Of a DNA stretch of 64,000 bases, positions 10,840 to 23,097 are shown piece by piece. Source of the stretch: Trichobilharzia szidati. Its lineage: Eukaryota > Platyhelminthes > Trematoda > Strigeidida > Schistosomatidae. Under the pieces are notes generated by a model. The model searched no databases, was not told the origin of the DNA, and saw only the letters and a program-made list of their open reading frames with translations. The stretch is taken from positions 106,476,582 to 106,540,581 of the forward strand of contig OX235273.1 in assembly GCA_944472155.2 (NCBI GenBank), written 5' to 3'. Every line of letters starts with the position of its first letter. Position 1 is the first letter of the stretch. The position numbers and the translations under genes were made by a program.

Positions 10840-10905
10840 ACACGGGGCACACAGCTGATGAGCTCATCTCCAAATGAGCGAAATAGCCACTTGGTGTTTA
10901 GATCA
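10840..10905 (+). ncRNA. Hammerhead-like core of an unassigned element
   Basis: CTGATGA, a perfect 6-bp stem II (GCTCAT/ATGAGC) and GAAA in correct order within 10851-10882. A possible stem III follows (CAC/GTG). I find no 3' partner for the presumed stem I strand CACACAG, so a full ribozyme is not shown. Confidence 0.35.
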
Positions 10906-11029
10906 CCTCGATCTGGCTAACTGGCAAACACTACTGGTTGATACGACTGGTATACAACTACTCATTTCAATTATTCAGTAGTATATGGTGTTTTATTTTA
11001 ATTTTGACCGAATAAAACTTAAAACATTT

Positions 11030-11220
11030 TAATTGAATCGTGGCCCAAGTGAATAACGCTTTGGCGTTTGAAACTATGGGCAATAAGTTTGATCCTCGGT
11101 GGGAACATCATCACTCACTGGGAAGTGCAGGTACATCCAGGTGACGAGTCCCAAATGGGACGAAATGTGCATCATGGATTCCATTACTAGGCACCATCCA
11201 CCAATTAAAAACTTAAAACA
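11030..11220 (+). mobile_element. SINE S1 (Sm-alpha-like), hammerhead with core change
   Basis: tRNA-like head, B-box-like TTTGATCCTCG near 11090, and hammerhead at 11127-11187 with perfect stem II (GTCCC/GGGAC) and GAAA. The core starts GTGACGA, i.e. C3 is G, which should abolish cleavage. Confidence 0.8.
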
Positions 11221-12304
11221 GATTAAGATAATTATTCCCTCTCATTTTTTATTTCTATACATGTAGTTCAACATAATTAGTACTAACACATGTTCACCGG
11301 CTAAATAAAACTTCTTTCATATATATATATATCCATAATTATTTGATCAATTAATTATTTTTTATTCACTGTGAATACTTACCATCCTCCATTGTTCAGA
11401 TATCACTTAACTCCTTAATAACTAAGCTTTGTGAATAAATCTAAATTCCTAATTACCATTAATTAATCAACCAGCGGGAACTAAGTTATTTAAACTAATA
11501 CAAAAGTTCAAAGCTACTTTATAAATAAAATAAAGGAGAGACAGATAACCGGCCTGCTTAAACCTCAATGCACCAGAATAATGCATCATGTTATCTCCGT
11601 CTCTTCTTTGTTGCCTCAATCTTCACATTACTTTTCTGGATAATAACATGAATTCACGCAAATCTTTAACTGATTTCCAACGTAATCTTGTGAAGGGGAA
11701 AATATCGAAAGGGACTGAGTCTTATTTCAGGTGGAATGACATTACATCATAATAAGATATGCTGCTGATGAACTTTCTTTAAATGAATGTGCTATACAAG
11801 GAGCAAATATTTTACATGGAATTATACTGCGAATTCTGTAAAGTGTTTCTGAACATAATTTCCAGAATGAATGTAATATTATTATTACTGTTACAATAAT
11901 TTATCAAAAATAATCAGTCTACTGAATACAATATAAGTAGTATATTTAAGACCAAGAAAAAATGTTGTTTCCTAATGAATACTAGAGTTCGTCAATTTTT
12001 AATGACCAAAGTGTTACGTGAATTAATTCTCCAGATAAGTTGTTTATATATCTCATTTGAAGGATATTATACGTTTTTATAGTAAAACCTACGACTCAAA
12101 TGGTGTATTAAGCCCACTGAAGTAAAGGTAATGTGCTAAATCAACATTCCTGCAAGTGTTCATATTTCACTATTATCGTAAGTTTCATGGTTTCAGATTG
12201 CATTGCAAACTTTACCAGTGAGGCGTAGATAACAGAGTGTAGCAATCAATTCCTTATTTAACATAGGGTTAGAAGTTAGGCCTTGAGCTAAGCACTTTGT
12301 CCTT

Positions 12305-12540
12305 CTATGCCACAGCGGTAGAATGCTCACCAACCAACCACGTATGTGGCCCCGGGGTTCGATCACCGGTCACAGACGCACTCCTTTACCTCACTAAGCC
12401 AGTAATAAGACTGGCAAAGAGGGAGGGCTGGGCATGGAGCTAACAATCCCATCCCATAAAAGCAAATACCACTGCTAACGACACCTCAAAGCTCTAACTT
12501 GAAGCGCCCTATTTCAACTGGTAACGTAAAGGAATAAAAT
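12305..12540 (+). mobile_element. SINE S4 copy
   Basis: Plus orientation: head GCCACAGCGGTAGAATGC, B-box GGTTCGATCAC, 'tttacctcactaagcc', 'gggcatggagctaac', and end 'cttgaagcgccctatttc'. A second, more decayed S4-like tail follows at about 12575-12760. Confidence 0.75.
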
Positions 12541-12959
12541 AATAGCTCCATGTTAAAATCCTATCCAGACAGGTTAGTGTCCCAGTTCCGATTTCCCGCT
12601 GACCAAGGCATGGACCCCGGCGAGTATGCCGGCTGATAGTAGACCCGGGAAGATGGGGAAGATAGGAATAAGGTTAACAATCCCATCCTGGAAATTCAAG
12701 AGCTCAAAGCGGAATATCTCACTCTGAATGTAACGAAGGAAACGAAACAAATAATAACAGTGATTAGCTTCAGTTCAAAGCAATACTTATGATACAGCGT
12801 GGAATTCTCGGCATTTGGTAAAATATTGCGTCTCATTAACTAACTCAACAAAAGGTGTATTACATGGTTTAGTTGACCAAAATAGATCTAAATAACTTTT
12901 TGGGCATTAGCAGTAACAGTAAATTCCAAAATGCACAAAAGCATAAAATGATAATCATA

Positions 12960-13530
12960 ATATTATTACTTAAAACTGTAAGATAATAGGAATAATGTCA
13001 CCACATAGTACAAATAATAGAAGGTAAAACAGAGATTTATTTTGCTGGTTACATAGTAAACTGTACGTTTTACGCTTTACGCAATCTTTATCACACAGAA
13101 TGCTGACTAAACACGGTATAGATGAGTTTTTGTACTTGGTTGCGCGACTCAGCATATAATCTTCTATAATGACTTCTAGTCCTGTCTGATGAGATGTTGG
13201 ACAGGAAGAGCTGTCGATAAACAAGGTGTGGAGAGTCAGACAATATGGATTTAGACCATTCTTCACATGAGTTCAGGTGTCTTTCAACCACAGTAGTAAC
13301 AAGCTGACTCATGGGCACACAACTCGCCTTGTTGACAAGTTGTAATGCCCTTTGCAATATGACATAGACCGTTTTGAGTAGTTGAGGAAGGATCAAGTCG
13401 GGGGAGGGGGGGCAATACAGAACAGTAGATAAGATGTAAGAGTTACCAAAATGGGAATGTAGAAGTTGAATGATTCCAGGCTGTCTTAACTTCTTAATGT
13501 GAAAGTTTAGACTGAACATTTTCTTAGAAA
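12960..13530 (-). mobile_element. CR1-like non-LTR retrotransposon, ORF2 C-terminus
   Basis: The longest open copy of this family here (142 codons), with ASCVPMSQLVTTVVERHLNS and SRNQVQKLIYTVFSQHSVCD. The reverse transcriptase domain is absent (5' truncation). Inverted relative to 10090-10520. Confidence 0.6.
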
Positions 13531-13609
13531 TCGGTAGGATATGGGATGATCATAACAAAATAATTTACGTGAAGAACTGATGACTTTTTATTTTTTCTTT
13601 GGCTGAAAA

Positions 13610-13750
13610 CTTCAGTGGAATCCAGGAGACGTGTTTCATCCTAATCCGAGCACATCAGCTAGTTATGGCAACATTCCAAATGTGTCGTAATTGTTCACAC
13701 TGGGACTCGAACCTGCAATAGATGGTTTCACTTCATAGGGCGTAAACATG
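13610..13750 (-). mobile_element. SINE S1 fragment, decayed hammerhead
   Basis: The minus strand holds a B-box-like GGTTCGAGTCC, CTGATGT in place of CTGATGA, GAAAC and the 3' strand CTGGATTCC. Confidence 0.55.
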
Positions 13751-13969
13751 TTATAGGACTCTTCGGTTTTTAGAGGCATATTTGCTAGATTAATTAATGC
13801 GCCCAACTTTTACTTCTTTCAAGGGATACCATGTGGTGATTAACTAGCCGAGGTTTACGAGTGCATCAAGTGAGAAATGAGTTTGATCCAACTGTATCGT
13901 GGCTGGCGATCATTCCACTACTGAATCAGAGACATACACCCGCCTTCCACGAGATTCTTAAACACCACT

Positions 13970-14195
13970 CCTTTACGTTTCCAGTGGAACATAGGACCAC
14001 TTCAAGTTTCGGTAGTCATGGTGTTTGCTTTTACGGAATGGGATTGCTAGCCTCATACCTAAACTTCCCTCTTCACCAGTCTTATTACTGGCTTAGTTAG
14101 GTAAAGGAGTGCGTCCGTGGCCGGGGATTGAACCCTGGGCCATATACGTGGTTGGCTACTGAGCATTCTACTGCTGTGCCACCGACGCCCACATA
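13970..14195 (-). mobile_element. SINE S4 copy
   Basis: The body begins at 'tacgtttccagtggaacat' and the tRNA-like head lies near 14130-14190 on minus. A deletion removes part of the 'aagctagagctt' block. Confidence 0.75.
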
Positions 14196-14794
14196 CTCTT
14201 TAAATTAAATGCATATCACTATATGATTAGTGTTCACGGTATCAGATATTTTGTAGATTTCTTTCGGTAAAATTTCAATCACAGTTCAAAAAAATTTATT
14301 ATTAAGACTTCAAATTTATATGTAAAATCTTTAAAAAGTATAAATATCCTTACGATCGCAGACAATTAAAACACTTAACAAGAATCTCACCATCATCAAA
14401 AATAGTATGAATAATAATTGTTAATTTTCTCAACTGTTCTTCCTACATCAAACAGATTTTCCTTTCCTTTCCTTTTAATATCATTCGCCTTTATTGAACA
14501 CGTAAGGGAAAAAGAATACGTGTGCAACAGATTTATATGTCAGTTAAACTTATTACTGCTTAGCATAAATGATCCAGTAAGCTTAATAAATGCCACTGTG
14601 TAAAGTGATTCATTGAAAGAAATATTTTCGAACCTAACTGGGTTTTTTATTTCTAATATGGCGAAAATATTCATTCAAACAGGTAGAAGATAAAAGGAAA
14701 TTTGAGCAAAAGAATGTTTTTTTTCGATAATTTCCTCTTCCGGCCCTACAATTATATATTTAAATATCCACAGTATTCTAAAATAATCTTCAGT

Positions 14795-14975
14795 GGCACA
14801 GCGGTTAGGACTCTCGCCGTCCATGCACATGGTCCGCAGTCCGATCCCCTGCTGGCGCACACCCGATATCAATGATCGGCCTGCAAAATTTGGGCTACCG
14901 ATATCACAAGCTGAAAATTCCATACTTGTACCAAAAATACTGTGTGGTTTCAAGCTATAATCAAAAAATATTGGT
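14795..14975 (+). mobile_element. SINE S5 (tRNA-headed, no ribozyme seen)
   Basis: Head GGCACAGCGGTTAGGACTC, B-box-like GTCCGATCCCC, then 'gcgcacacccgatatc' and a body ending 'ctataatcaaaaaata'. The better copy is 62822-63010; a headless inverted one is at 17436-17545. Confidence 0.75.
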
Positions 14976-15116
14976 GTTTTTTAAATACTTTCGGTTTGCT
15001 AAGTAAGATCAATGGAATTACAGTTCAAGAAAGATGCATAAGTTATAATAATAAGCATAAACATATATAATAGCAAATAGAATACCAAACAAAATTAAGG
15101 AAATCTCTACAGCATA

Positions 15117-15780
15117 TTAAGGGTCACTAAAACCTTGATGATCAAGGTAAAGAAATCGACTGAACCAAATTCTTTTGGATACATAGATTAGGCTTCTTAA
15201 TGTAGATTCCAACAGCCTCAACAACAATATGTAATAGCCAAACTCTTGAGGTAAAATTAAGCCGAGTTGGTAATTGGTAGATGACTTTGAAGGCCTTGTT
15301 TGCATCAGTTTTGTGTTCTGCATCCAGGAGATGAGACAGCATAGGACTGTGAATGAACTTTGTTTCTCCCTTACTGAACCACGCAGGATGATATTCGGAA
15401 AATCGATGATAAACAGGCCGAATTTTATGGCCTATGTGACTGGCTATAACTGACAGATACACACAGAAGGAGCTAAATTAGGCAGTTCATCTCCCGAAAG
15501 CAAAATAGGGGTGGTTTCGGAAACACAGAATACTTCAACAGCACTGAATGCTCTCTTTACCGTCGCATTCCTTAGGCGTTGTGTTAATTATTACCTCACT
15601 GATGTTATCCTCGAGGAACTGAAGCTGAAAGAACGCTGTCTTTCTTGGATCTGTTGGTACCTTGGGCTGCCTTGACTTCTGATTCATATTCTCATCGATG
15701 AATTTTTCTGGGTAACTATTCTTATTAAACAACTATCTGTTAATATTAAGCTCTTCATCAAGATATTCATCAGAGCAGAT
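15117..15780 (-). pseudogene. PLE fragment: RT thumb/linker and endonuclease tail
   Basis: The minus strand at 15535-15732 reads NKNSYPEKFIDENMNQKSR, the PLE segment after the RT. 15117-15462 reads MLSHLLDAEHKTDANKAFKV and IKKPNLCIQKNLVQ, the end of the PLE endonuclease. The GIY-YIG start is missing, so there is an internal deletion. Confidence 0.65.
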
Positions 15781-15848
15781 TGCTCTTGCTCCGTGGACCA
15801 AGCACTTTATTAGACTGCGTTTGTGAGTTTCAAAGACACGCAGATGAA

Positions 15849-16445
15849 AAAATTAGTAGACTGACCACTTGACGTAGGTTTTGTATGTACCCTTTTTCTT
15901 ATTCTACCGTCCTCTTCTATAGTCATAAGGACCTCTAGGAATGAAATACTACAGTCTATTTCTTTCTCGATGATAAAATTTATTGCAAGATGAATATCAG
16001 ACCACCTGCTCCAAGCTGGTCACAAAGGCAACGAATCCTCCTCTATCATCTACCGGGTACCAAATAAATTGCCGAAAACATCCAGGTATCGAATAATCCA
16101 AACAGCAGAGGCTACGGTGATTCACGTGAAACAACCAGTGCTCTGTATGAAGAAAAAGCAAGTTCAGCGGGCCACTACTACTGCCCTGGCCGGCATTCAG
16201 TGGAGATTATAAATTTATGAATTTGTGTTATTATCTTTCCTAATTTCTTCGATATTCATTGTATTATTATTTTGATGCTACCGAACTGTAATCTATTGAT
16301 ACTGTTACTGATTCGATGTTATTTGAACATTAATGTTGCTAATAACACTAATTCATTCATTATTATATAACTATATAACTGTAGGACCTGATGAAGAAGG
16401 GGCTACCGAAAAGAGCATTCTTTGTTCAGTAACCATTCTTTCGAA
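15849..16445 (+). mobile_element. PLE 3' end with hammerhead-like motif (empty-site copy)
   Basis: Direct repeat of 2-900 without the S4 insertion. The endonuclease tail is at about 16040-16180, then the terminal region. It is oriented away from the minus PLE fragment at 15117-15780. Confidence 0.75.
16378..16430 (+). ncRNA. PLE hammerhead-like ribozyme motif
   Basis: CTGATGA at 16388-16394, GAAA at 16408-16411, stem I GGAC/GTTC (one G-U) with an ACT/AGT extension. The stem III arms are AAGAG and CATTCTTT-like. Stem II closing pair is A-C, as in 782-834. Confidence 0.5.
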
Positions 16446-16559
16446 AAATTTTAATGAGCATTTTTAATCAGTTAGAATGATTATCATTAAATTTTTCAAG
16501 GATGTTCTTTGCTTCATCCTCATTTTTTATAATCAAAAATCTGTCATCCATGTAACGAC

Positions 16560-16700
16560 AGTAGAATTCTAGTTCACAGGGTAAGGATGCTAGCCCCACA
16601 CCAAACCTTCCCTTATTACCGACCTTACCGCCGACTTAGCGAGGTTTAAGAGTGCGTCGCTCGGGGATCGAAACGTGGACCACATGAGTGGTTGGTGAGC
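16560..16700 (-). mobile_element. SINE S4 fragment
   Basis: It has the middle and head of S4 ('agcgaggtttaagagtgcgtc', 'ggggatcgaaacgtggaccac'); the body is missing. Confidence 0.55.
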
Positions 16701-17435
16701 ATGCTGCTGTCTATTGATTTTCACGTTGACTCGTTACATTGGATCAGAATATCTAATCTTTGTTTACCTGTCGTGGCTCTAAGTACAGACACTTCGACAA
16801 TCTTTGACTATTAACATGACGCCATTCGCTTGGTGATAGCCAACACTGTGGAATGATGCACAAATATTTATTCCTACTTAGCTCTTTAGTACATTCGAGT
16901 TTCCTTCGCTTAATTGCGAAGGTTACATTGTCTATTTCTAGAAAGTATCTTTAGTGCAGACTTAACTATGAAGTAAACGTTTTTAAATTCTCCGCAAATT
17001 GTCTACCATGACATCCTAGGGACAATTATACTCCTTATGAAAAATGTGAATGCGATAATTACGCGTATGGAAGTTTGCGCTGAAGATGTTGTTTAGAGAC
17101 AGACAATAAAAGCTTCACAAGTGAACCACCCAGGTCATAGAACACAACCACATCGAAAATATCCAACAAAACTACATATATTCTCTATTATTTAGGTATT
17201 GTTAGTCAGATGAACTTGCTTCCCAAGTGGATTATGATATTCACACCAGGACTCAAACCCAGTAACCAGTGTCTTAAACTTCTAGTGGCTAGGAGAGCAC
17301 TGTTGTAGAATATAATTCCATATTTGATAATTTAATTTGGTTTAACACAGAGAAATATATTACTAACAAGTGAGTGAAGCTCCAGGCACAATTTAATGCT
17401 CATAATCATATCAATTTATTTATTTTTATTTTCGA

Positions 17436-17545
17436 TTACAGCTTGATGCTACACCGTATTTTCAGTACAAGTATGGAATTTTCAGCATGGATATCGGTAG
17501 CCCAAATTTCGCAGGCCGACCATAGATATCGGGTGTGCGTCGGCG
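17436..17545 (-). mobile_element. SINE S5 body without head
   Basis: The complement of the S5 body ('ttttcagtacaagtatgg', 'gatatcggtagcccaaattt', 'gatatcgggtgtgcg'). It ends where the tRNA-like head should start. Confidence 0.65.
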
Positions 17546-17924
17546 TCGCTTCATAATTCGTTTTACATATTTTTCCACTTTCCGTTGTTATTCACTGTAA
17601 TTTTTCACAGATTCGGTACAGGTATTACGTCATTTCGATTAGATGCAGTTAGTATTAATCTGACGAACAGAGATTCAGTGATTTACCTTTCTCTCTTCAT
17701 TTAACTTTAATAATTTTTAGAACTTTTACTACATTTCATCCTATCTTGTGATTACATGCATTGTAAACGCGTTGCATTGGCCAAGTATTTTTCCAGATTA
17801 TTTAATCTAAAGTCAATCACTTTAGGTATGTCCAAACCTCCATGTTCCGATAATCTAGCAGACTACTTCGTGGCTAGCCCCGGAAACAGCCCATTAGAGT
17901 CTACCACTAATAATTTACAAATGT

Positions 17925-18835
17925 ATAAATAGTACGCAGATGACGTTTGCGTCATTTGCGTCAACAGTTACTACCTCAATCATTTCCTTCAAGCATTTAA
18001 CAACTGTCATCTATCAATGAAATTCGCTCTTGAAACAGAAGACGAATCCAAAATTCCTTTTCCGAATATGAAACTAACAAGAGGACCCAACGAAACCTTA
18101 TGAAGGTCAGTTCATAAGAAACCCACTTGGAACGGTCAACTAACAAGTTTTTACAGTTGGACGCCTGTTAAACGAGAGCGAAGTCTAATTAAAACCCTTG
18201 CTACTCGGATCCGACGCATCTCTACTCCTGACTCACTAGAAGCAAAACTAGATATTCTGAAAGAAACCTTCATCCAAAATGGATATCCACTGAAACTCAT
18301 CGGAAAGAATACCAAACCAAAAGTCCAAAGGAACGAAACATTACTTGTTCCGAAAAAGAAACTTTACATGAACCTGGTTTTCAAGTAAGAATCAACCTGC
18401 GATACCCCTAAGAGAAGAATTTTGAGAAGAATATTAGTTGCAGCAACCCTAAGAGTAGTGTTCTCCAGTCGCCCACTGGTCTGTAAAAGGCCTTAAAGGC
18501 AACATCTCGTATCTGACCACTTCTGTGTGCATATATTAGTTCACTTGTTGTTGTGGAGCCAGATACATTGGTCGTTCAACGCGTTTCATTTACAAAAGGG
18601 TGCAGAATGGTAATAGTGGATCTATTAGTAGTGAGATAATCGATTACTTTACCAACAAACGCCTCATTCAGAGTAATCTACAAAGTGAAGAATAACCTGC
18701 CAAGGACAATATACTTTCATCTTCTCTGAATTCCTGAAGCCTTAGTCATTCACTTGAAAAAATTGGAGGTATGCATACAAAATAAAATTATTCCACTACT
18801 TCCACTGTCATGGTAACACACAGCCTTGTTCACTT
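17925..18835 (+). pseudogene. PLE reverse transcriptase and endonuclease remnant
   Basis: The RT catalytic motif reads YADDVCVICVN at about 17930. Then come KFALETEDESKIPFPNMKL, the post-RT linker (RERSLIKTLATRIRRISTP, ETFIQNGYPLKLIGKN) and, with frameshifts, an endonuclease-like region (ARYIGR-like at about 18560) and tail (EALVIHLKKLEVCIQNKI). Many stops. This is the only copy here that keeps the YADD box with downstream parts. Confidence 0.75.
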
Positions 18836-18892
18836 CTACTGACTTCATTTTCGTTAGTTAGTTAGTTTGTTTGTTTTTCTAGCTCCTTCTAC

Positions 18893-19240
18893 TTTTACGA
18901 GTTGATTACGGATTGATATGAGTTAGAGAACCATTGAAAACCAGCTGGGAGTACTGGACAGCTGTTACATCCTAGTTTGGGAGTCATCGGAAGTACGCAC
19001 CCACCACAGGAAGTTTGAACCCAGGACCTTCCGGTTACAAGGCAAGCTGGTATACCATTCAGCCACTGGGACCCGATTCACTGACCAGTCCATGAATTCT
19101 AACTTCTCCAATTCGTGATTTAGCGCTACCTCGATGATTCCCAAACTTGGATGAAACAGCTGTCCAGTAGTCCCTGGTTTTCTGTGGTTCTCTAAATGAT
19201 ATCAATCCGTGATCAACTCGTAAAAACATAATTAACCCTT
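18893..19240. mobile_element. SINE S2, inverted double copy
   Basis: Minus S2 (head near 19060, B-box-like GTTTGAACCC complement near 19020, ribozyme slot 18950-19005). An inverted partial S2 on plus follows at 19131-19215. Cores read CCGATGA (U4 changed), and the minus copy has GTAAC for GAAAC, so neither should cleave. Confidence 0.7.
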
Positions 19241-19491
19241 ACAAAGCAAACTATAGAAAATAACTGTTTATAGCTCTAGCGTTTCTTTCGAATGCCTATT
19301 TAATTCCATATTTTCCTTCATTTCTCTGTGAATCCTGATTACAACTCACTGATTAAATTATTCATCTCATCACGTAACTCTATCACAAGTTCCTTTATGC
19401 ATTGACTAATATTAACTGCTATGTTCGTGACAACTCATCACTTTCGTTACTACTATCTTTCGTGAAAGATAAATTGTATATAAATGTGACT

Positions 19492-19542
19492 GTTCAGTCA
19501 AGAAGGGGAGTGAATTCACCGAAAAGAGTCTCTTCGCTGAAC
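19492..19542 (+). ncRNA. PLE hammerhead-like remnant
   Basis: Stem I GTTCAGT/GCTGAAC (7 bp with a G-U), stem III AGAG/CTCT-like, stem II GTGAATTCAC and GAAA are kept, but the CTGATGA box reads CAAGAAG. It lies about 660 nt after the PLE endonuclease tail, as in the other copies. Confidence 0.4.
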
Positions 19543-19869
19543 TACGTGTCCTGTTTTCATTAATGTCTGGATGGGGACTATTCATGTATTGCAGAAATTT
19601 TTCGCATCATAAGAGGCGTTAGTAAATTAACTTATGAAAACAAATAATGCTGTGATACCGTCTGAACTCAATTAGTTCTTTCATGTACCAGGTTGTAAGC
19701 CAAACGTATTGTGAGTGGATTGTCGACACTACCGACCCGCCCAGGCTGAAATTGGTGGAAAGAGAATAGAACTAGTGATTCACTGTTTGATAGCTGAGTG
19801 TTTAAGCCAATCAGTTCTGTCTCAACAGATGACGCAATTGAATACAAACTCTAATATTATTGTATTATT

Positions 19870-21414
19870 ATTATTTCCTTTGATTCTTAGAGGAACATAG
19901 GGATTTAACTGCACGTCTCCATTGCGTTCCCTTCTCTGCTAAAGTTTTTACCTGGCTCCAGGTCTGCCCACATGCTTTCATCTCCTCTCCACATGAATTC
20001 CTCCATGTCACCCTCACAACGACGACCAACTCACCGCTTCCCATTCAGGTTCCACTCGAGCAATGGCTTGTCTAGTGATGTCACTTGATGGTTTCCTCAG
20101 AGTATGGCCAATCCACCTCCATTTCTTCCCACCTATTTGTTTCACAATCGGTTCCTGGTTGGTTCACTCCCAGAGATCCCTATTGCTGATCTTTTCTGGC
20201 CATCTGATCTCGAGTATTGAGCGAAGACAACTGTTAATGAAAGTTTGTAGTTTGTTTGAGATGCTCTTTATGACGCACAGTGCAAGTCTCTGATCCGTAT
20301 AGGAGCACTGACTTCACATTGGAGTTGAAAATCCGGATCTTATTTTGATGCTGAGTGCTGTTGACCTCCACACAGACTTGAGAGTAGTGAAAGCTTGTCT
20401 TGCTTTTCCGATTCTTGCTTTGATATCCTCGTCAGTTCCGCCGGCCTGTAGTTGAAACGATGCTTCCCAGGTCGATTGGTGAAGGAGGTTGTTTCTTTCA
20501 GGTTCCCCCCATTTATGCTGATCGTTGTCTGTTGTTGTTGCTCTTTCCCAGGAATCTTCATCACCTCTGTTTTATCTATGTTCACTTGAAGTCCTATCTT
20601 CTTTGGAGGCTTCTTCTGCTAACTTGTTGCTTTTCGCTTTCATATCTTCCAGTTTGTGGGAAATCAGACATATATCATCGGCGAAGTCCATATTGTCCAA
20701 GTATTTGTGTGAGTCCATTTTATGCCTGTTTTCTCATTGCCTGCTGTTTGTCGCATTATCCAGTCTACTGCAGTCAAGAAAATCATTGGCGATAGTAGGC
20801 AGCCAGCTTGTCTTACTCCTGTCCTCACTTCGAAGGATTCCGTAATTTTCTCGTTGTGGATTACTTGGCATGCAGCATTGTCGTACAACTGTTGGATGAG
20901 ATGTATTATTGTCGGTGGCACCCCGTAGTAGCAAAGTAGTTTCCAAATCACCTCTCGATCGACGCTGTCGAAAGCCTTTTCAAAGTCGATGAAGTTCAGA
21001 TAGACAGCTGACTGCCATTCCAAGCTTTGTTCAATGATGATCCCGAGTGCGACGATTTGATCAATGTATGACTTGTTTCTCCTGAATCCAGCCTGTTCTG
21101 GTCGAAGTCTTTCATCCAGGGTTTGTTTGATTCTCTCCAGGATGATGCGGCTTAGTATTTTGCTTGGGATGGACAGGAGCATAATTCCGCGCCAGTTCTT
21201 GCATTGACTTAAGTCTCCTTTCTTTGGTAGTTTGAATAAGTATCCTTTCTTCCAATCCTCGGGTACTTTGCCCTCTTTCCACACCTTCTCTAGTAATGGT
21301 GTCATCAAGTCCGCTGTTGTCTCTGTGTCCATTTTCAATGCTTCTGCTGGGATTCCATCTGTTCCTGCTGCTTTTCCTGCTTTTAGCAATTTGATTGAAT
21401 ATTATTATAAGCAT
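19870..21414 (-). mobile_element. RTE-type non-LTR retrotransposon (RT and 3' end)
   Basis: The 241-codon open RT segment (20664-21389) reads KAAGTDGIPAEALK, motif A YLNFIDFEKAFDSVDREVIW, motif B region VRTGVRQAGCLLSPM, then a frameshift before the FADD box (DFADDICLISHKLEDMKAK in the next frame near 20690-20640). The post-RT domain (20340-20585) and 3' UTR run down to 'ggaacatagggatttaactgcacg' at about 19890, with a short ATT-rich tail. The N-terminal endonuclease is missing. Reference copy for RTE group 2 in this window. Confidence 0.85.
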
Positions 21415-21649
21415 TTCTTAAAATAGCAAAAATTAACAAACCACTAAACTAACGTTTTATAAATTTGTTTTGGAGCATACAGACAAATCCTACTTCAAAC
21501 TCTAAGTGGGATAAGTTTCGTTTTATAGAGAGGGGAGGGAGAGTAAACTCACATATCACATCGATGATGAATCTACACTCTTTCCTGCCACTACACTGAG
21601 ATGACCAATCTCTCGAAAAAATTGAACTATGTAAGTAAATAGTGTTTGT

Positions 21650-21915
21650 TCAGTGCAAAGTAAACAAACTCCAAGATCTATTTGCGAAAATCAACTAGTT
21701 GGCAAAAGAAGCATCGAAGACAGGATTTCAAGCGAAGATACACAAAACAGAGGTGATGGAGACACCCAACAACAAGCATCAATCCTCATCATCAGTGGGA
21801 GAAATTTGGTGGAAGTCACCTCCTTCACTTATCTAGACAGCATCGTGTTGACTACAGGCAGATGGCAAGGACGAAGATGTCCATTGGATCAGTATGGTGA
21901 CACAGTTTGTCTCTG
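21650..21915 (+). pseudogene. RTE post-RT fragment
   Basis: Plus strand reads QNRGDGDTQQQASILIISGR followed by NLVEVTSFTYLDSIVLTTG, the segment after the RT in RTE group 2. Short and unlinked to an RT. Confidence 0.6.
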
Positions 21916-22129
21916 ATTGAACCGATCAATCTAAATACCAGTCTAAATTCCAACTTCATTAGGAATTCTTCGAAAGGGCTTCTAAAGTTCCCTCTTTATG
22001 CGATAGTATTACCAAGATTTTGAATTCTCTACTAATTTTATTTTCCCAATAGGTTTTCACAGATTTTTGAATAATTTCTAGTGAGTAGCTGTGTGGTATT
22101 GTAAACAGTGGGTACTGGTTTCAAGTCCC

Positions 22130-22690
22130 GATCGATAGCTGCTACCTTGACATGGTGGTCGGGCTTGCATACCGCAATGACCTAACAAGACATTCGCTGG
22201 AACTAATGTTCCTGTAGGTCCTACCATGGCAGAAAGATTGTTAAGATAGCGATTAGATTAAAAGCAGTTACCGGAACGGTGTAAGATATTTTTACACTAT
22301 GCTAGGAGTCTGTGCGCAAAGTCGTACTGCTGGGGAACAGGGATGTAACAGAAGTAGGGTGTTTCCCTCAGCTGTGCTGTCTCTCCACTCTGAAAGGAGA
22401 GGATTAGAAAAGCTTCACCCTAAAAATTGTACATCGCGACTTACCCTACGGTAGTCCGTTACCGGCGGCAAGTTACTAACACGGAACCAAATCAAAAAGC
22501 CAGTTTAGTCAGGCCGTGTGTGAGCGGCCTCAAGAAGCTGCCCCCTGGGATGTGTGGTAAGCCACTGGTTTCGAGTCTCCAACAAAGGACTATCCCTCAC
22601 TTGGTTTGCAGACATGTGGAGCTGACAAGTCCTATATAGGACAAAACTTACATCCTGGATTCCACTACTGGTCACCATCTACCAAATTAA
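22130..22690 (+). repeat. RTE-leader-like repeat followed by S1 fragment
   Basis: 22130-22560 is repeated at 55808-56170 ('gctgctaccttgac-tggtggtcgggctt', 'gttcctgtaggtcctaccatg', 'aagcagttacc', 'cggcctcaagaagctg'). It continues into an S1 hammerhead remnant (22607-22670) with CTGACAA and AAAA in place of CTGACGA and GAAA. Confidence 0.55.
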
Positions 22691-22856
22691 GAAAATATTT
22701 AAGATGTTAACTTTTTTTCTTACAATACATACATTAATTAAAACACTACATTTTATCAATTATTTTATTTCAAATAAGCATAAAATAGTTAATAATAATA
22801 ATTAAAAAGGGTTTTTAATGCAAAAAAACGTCTATTGTGTTGAAAAAGATAGAATA

Positions 22857-23097
22857 TTAAACACGTAGAACAGACATAGCATTAGTATATGGATATATTT
22901 CACCCTCTTTAATATCAGGATCACATTGATCCGGTTTCAATTCAATGATGGTACCAATCGATCGTTGAAGAACTGATTCATCAAAGTGAAATGCCAAGAT
23001 ACAATGAACACCATAAATAAATTCAATTGCTTTACACTGGATATGAATAGCACAAGCAAAACGACAATTTTCTATATCATATGCCATATTATTTAAC
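22857..23097 (-). CDS. TSP1/PAN gene, terminal coding exon (PAN-like module)
   Basis: 241 nt including the TAA stop. The acceptor is TTTTTAG before 23097; its first G completes the Arg codon split from exon 3. Cys spacing (C-x3-C-x5-C-x10-C) with aromatic residues between fits a PAN/apple half-module. The intron upstream (23098-30158) is about 7 kb and is filled by PLE, SINE and RTE copies. An ATTAAA hexamer about 40 nt past the stop is a candidate poly(A) signal. Confidence 0.8.
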
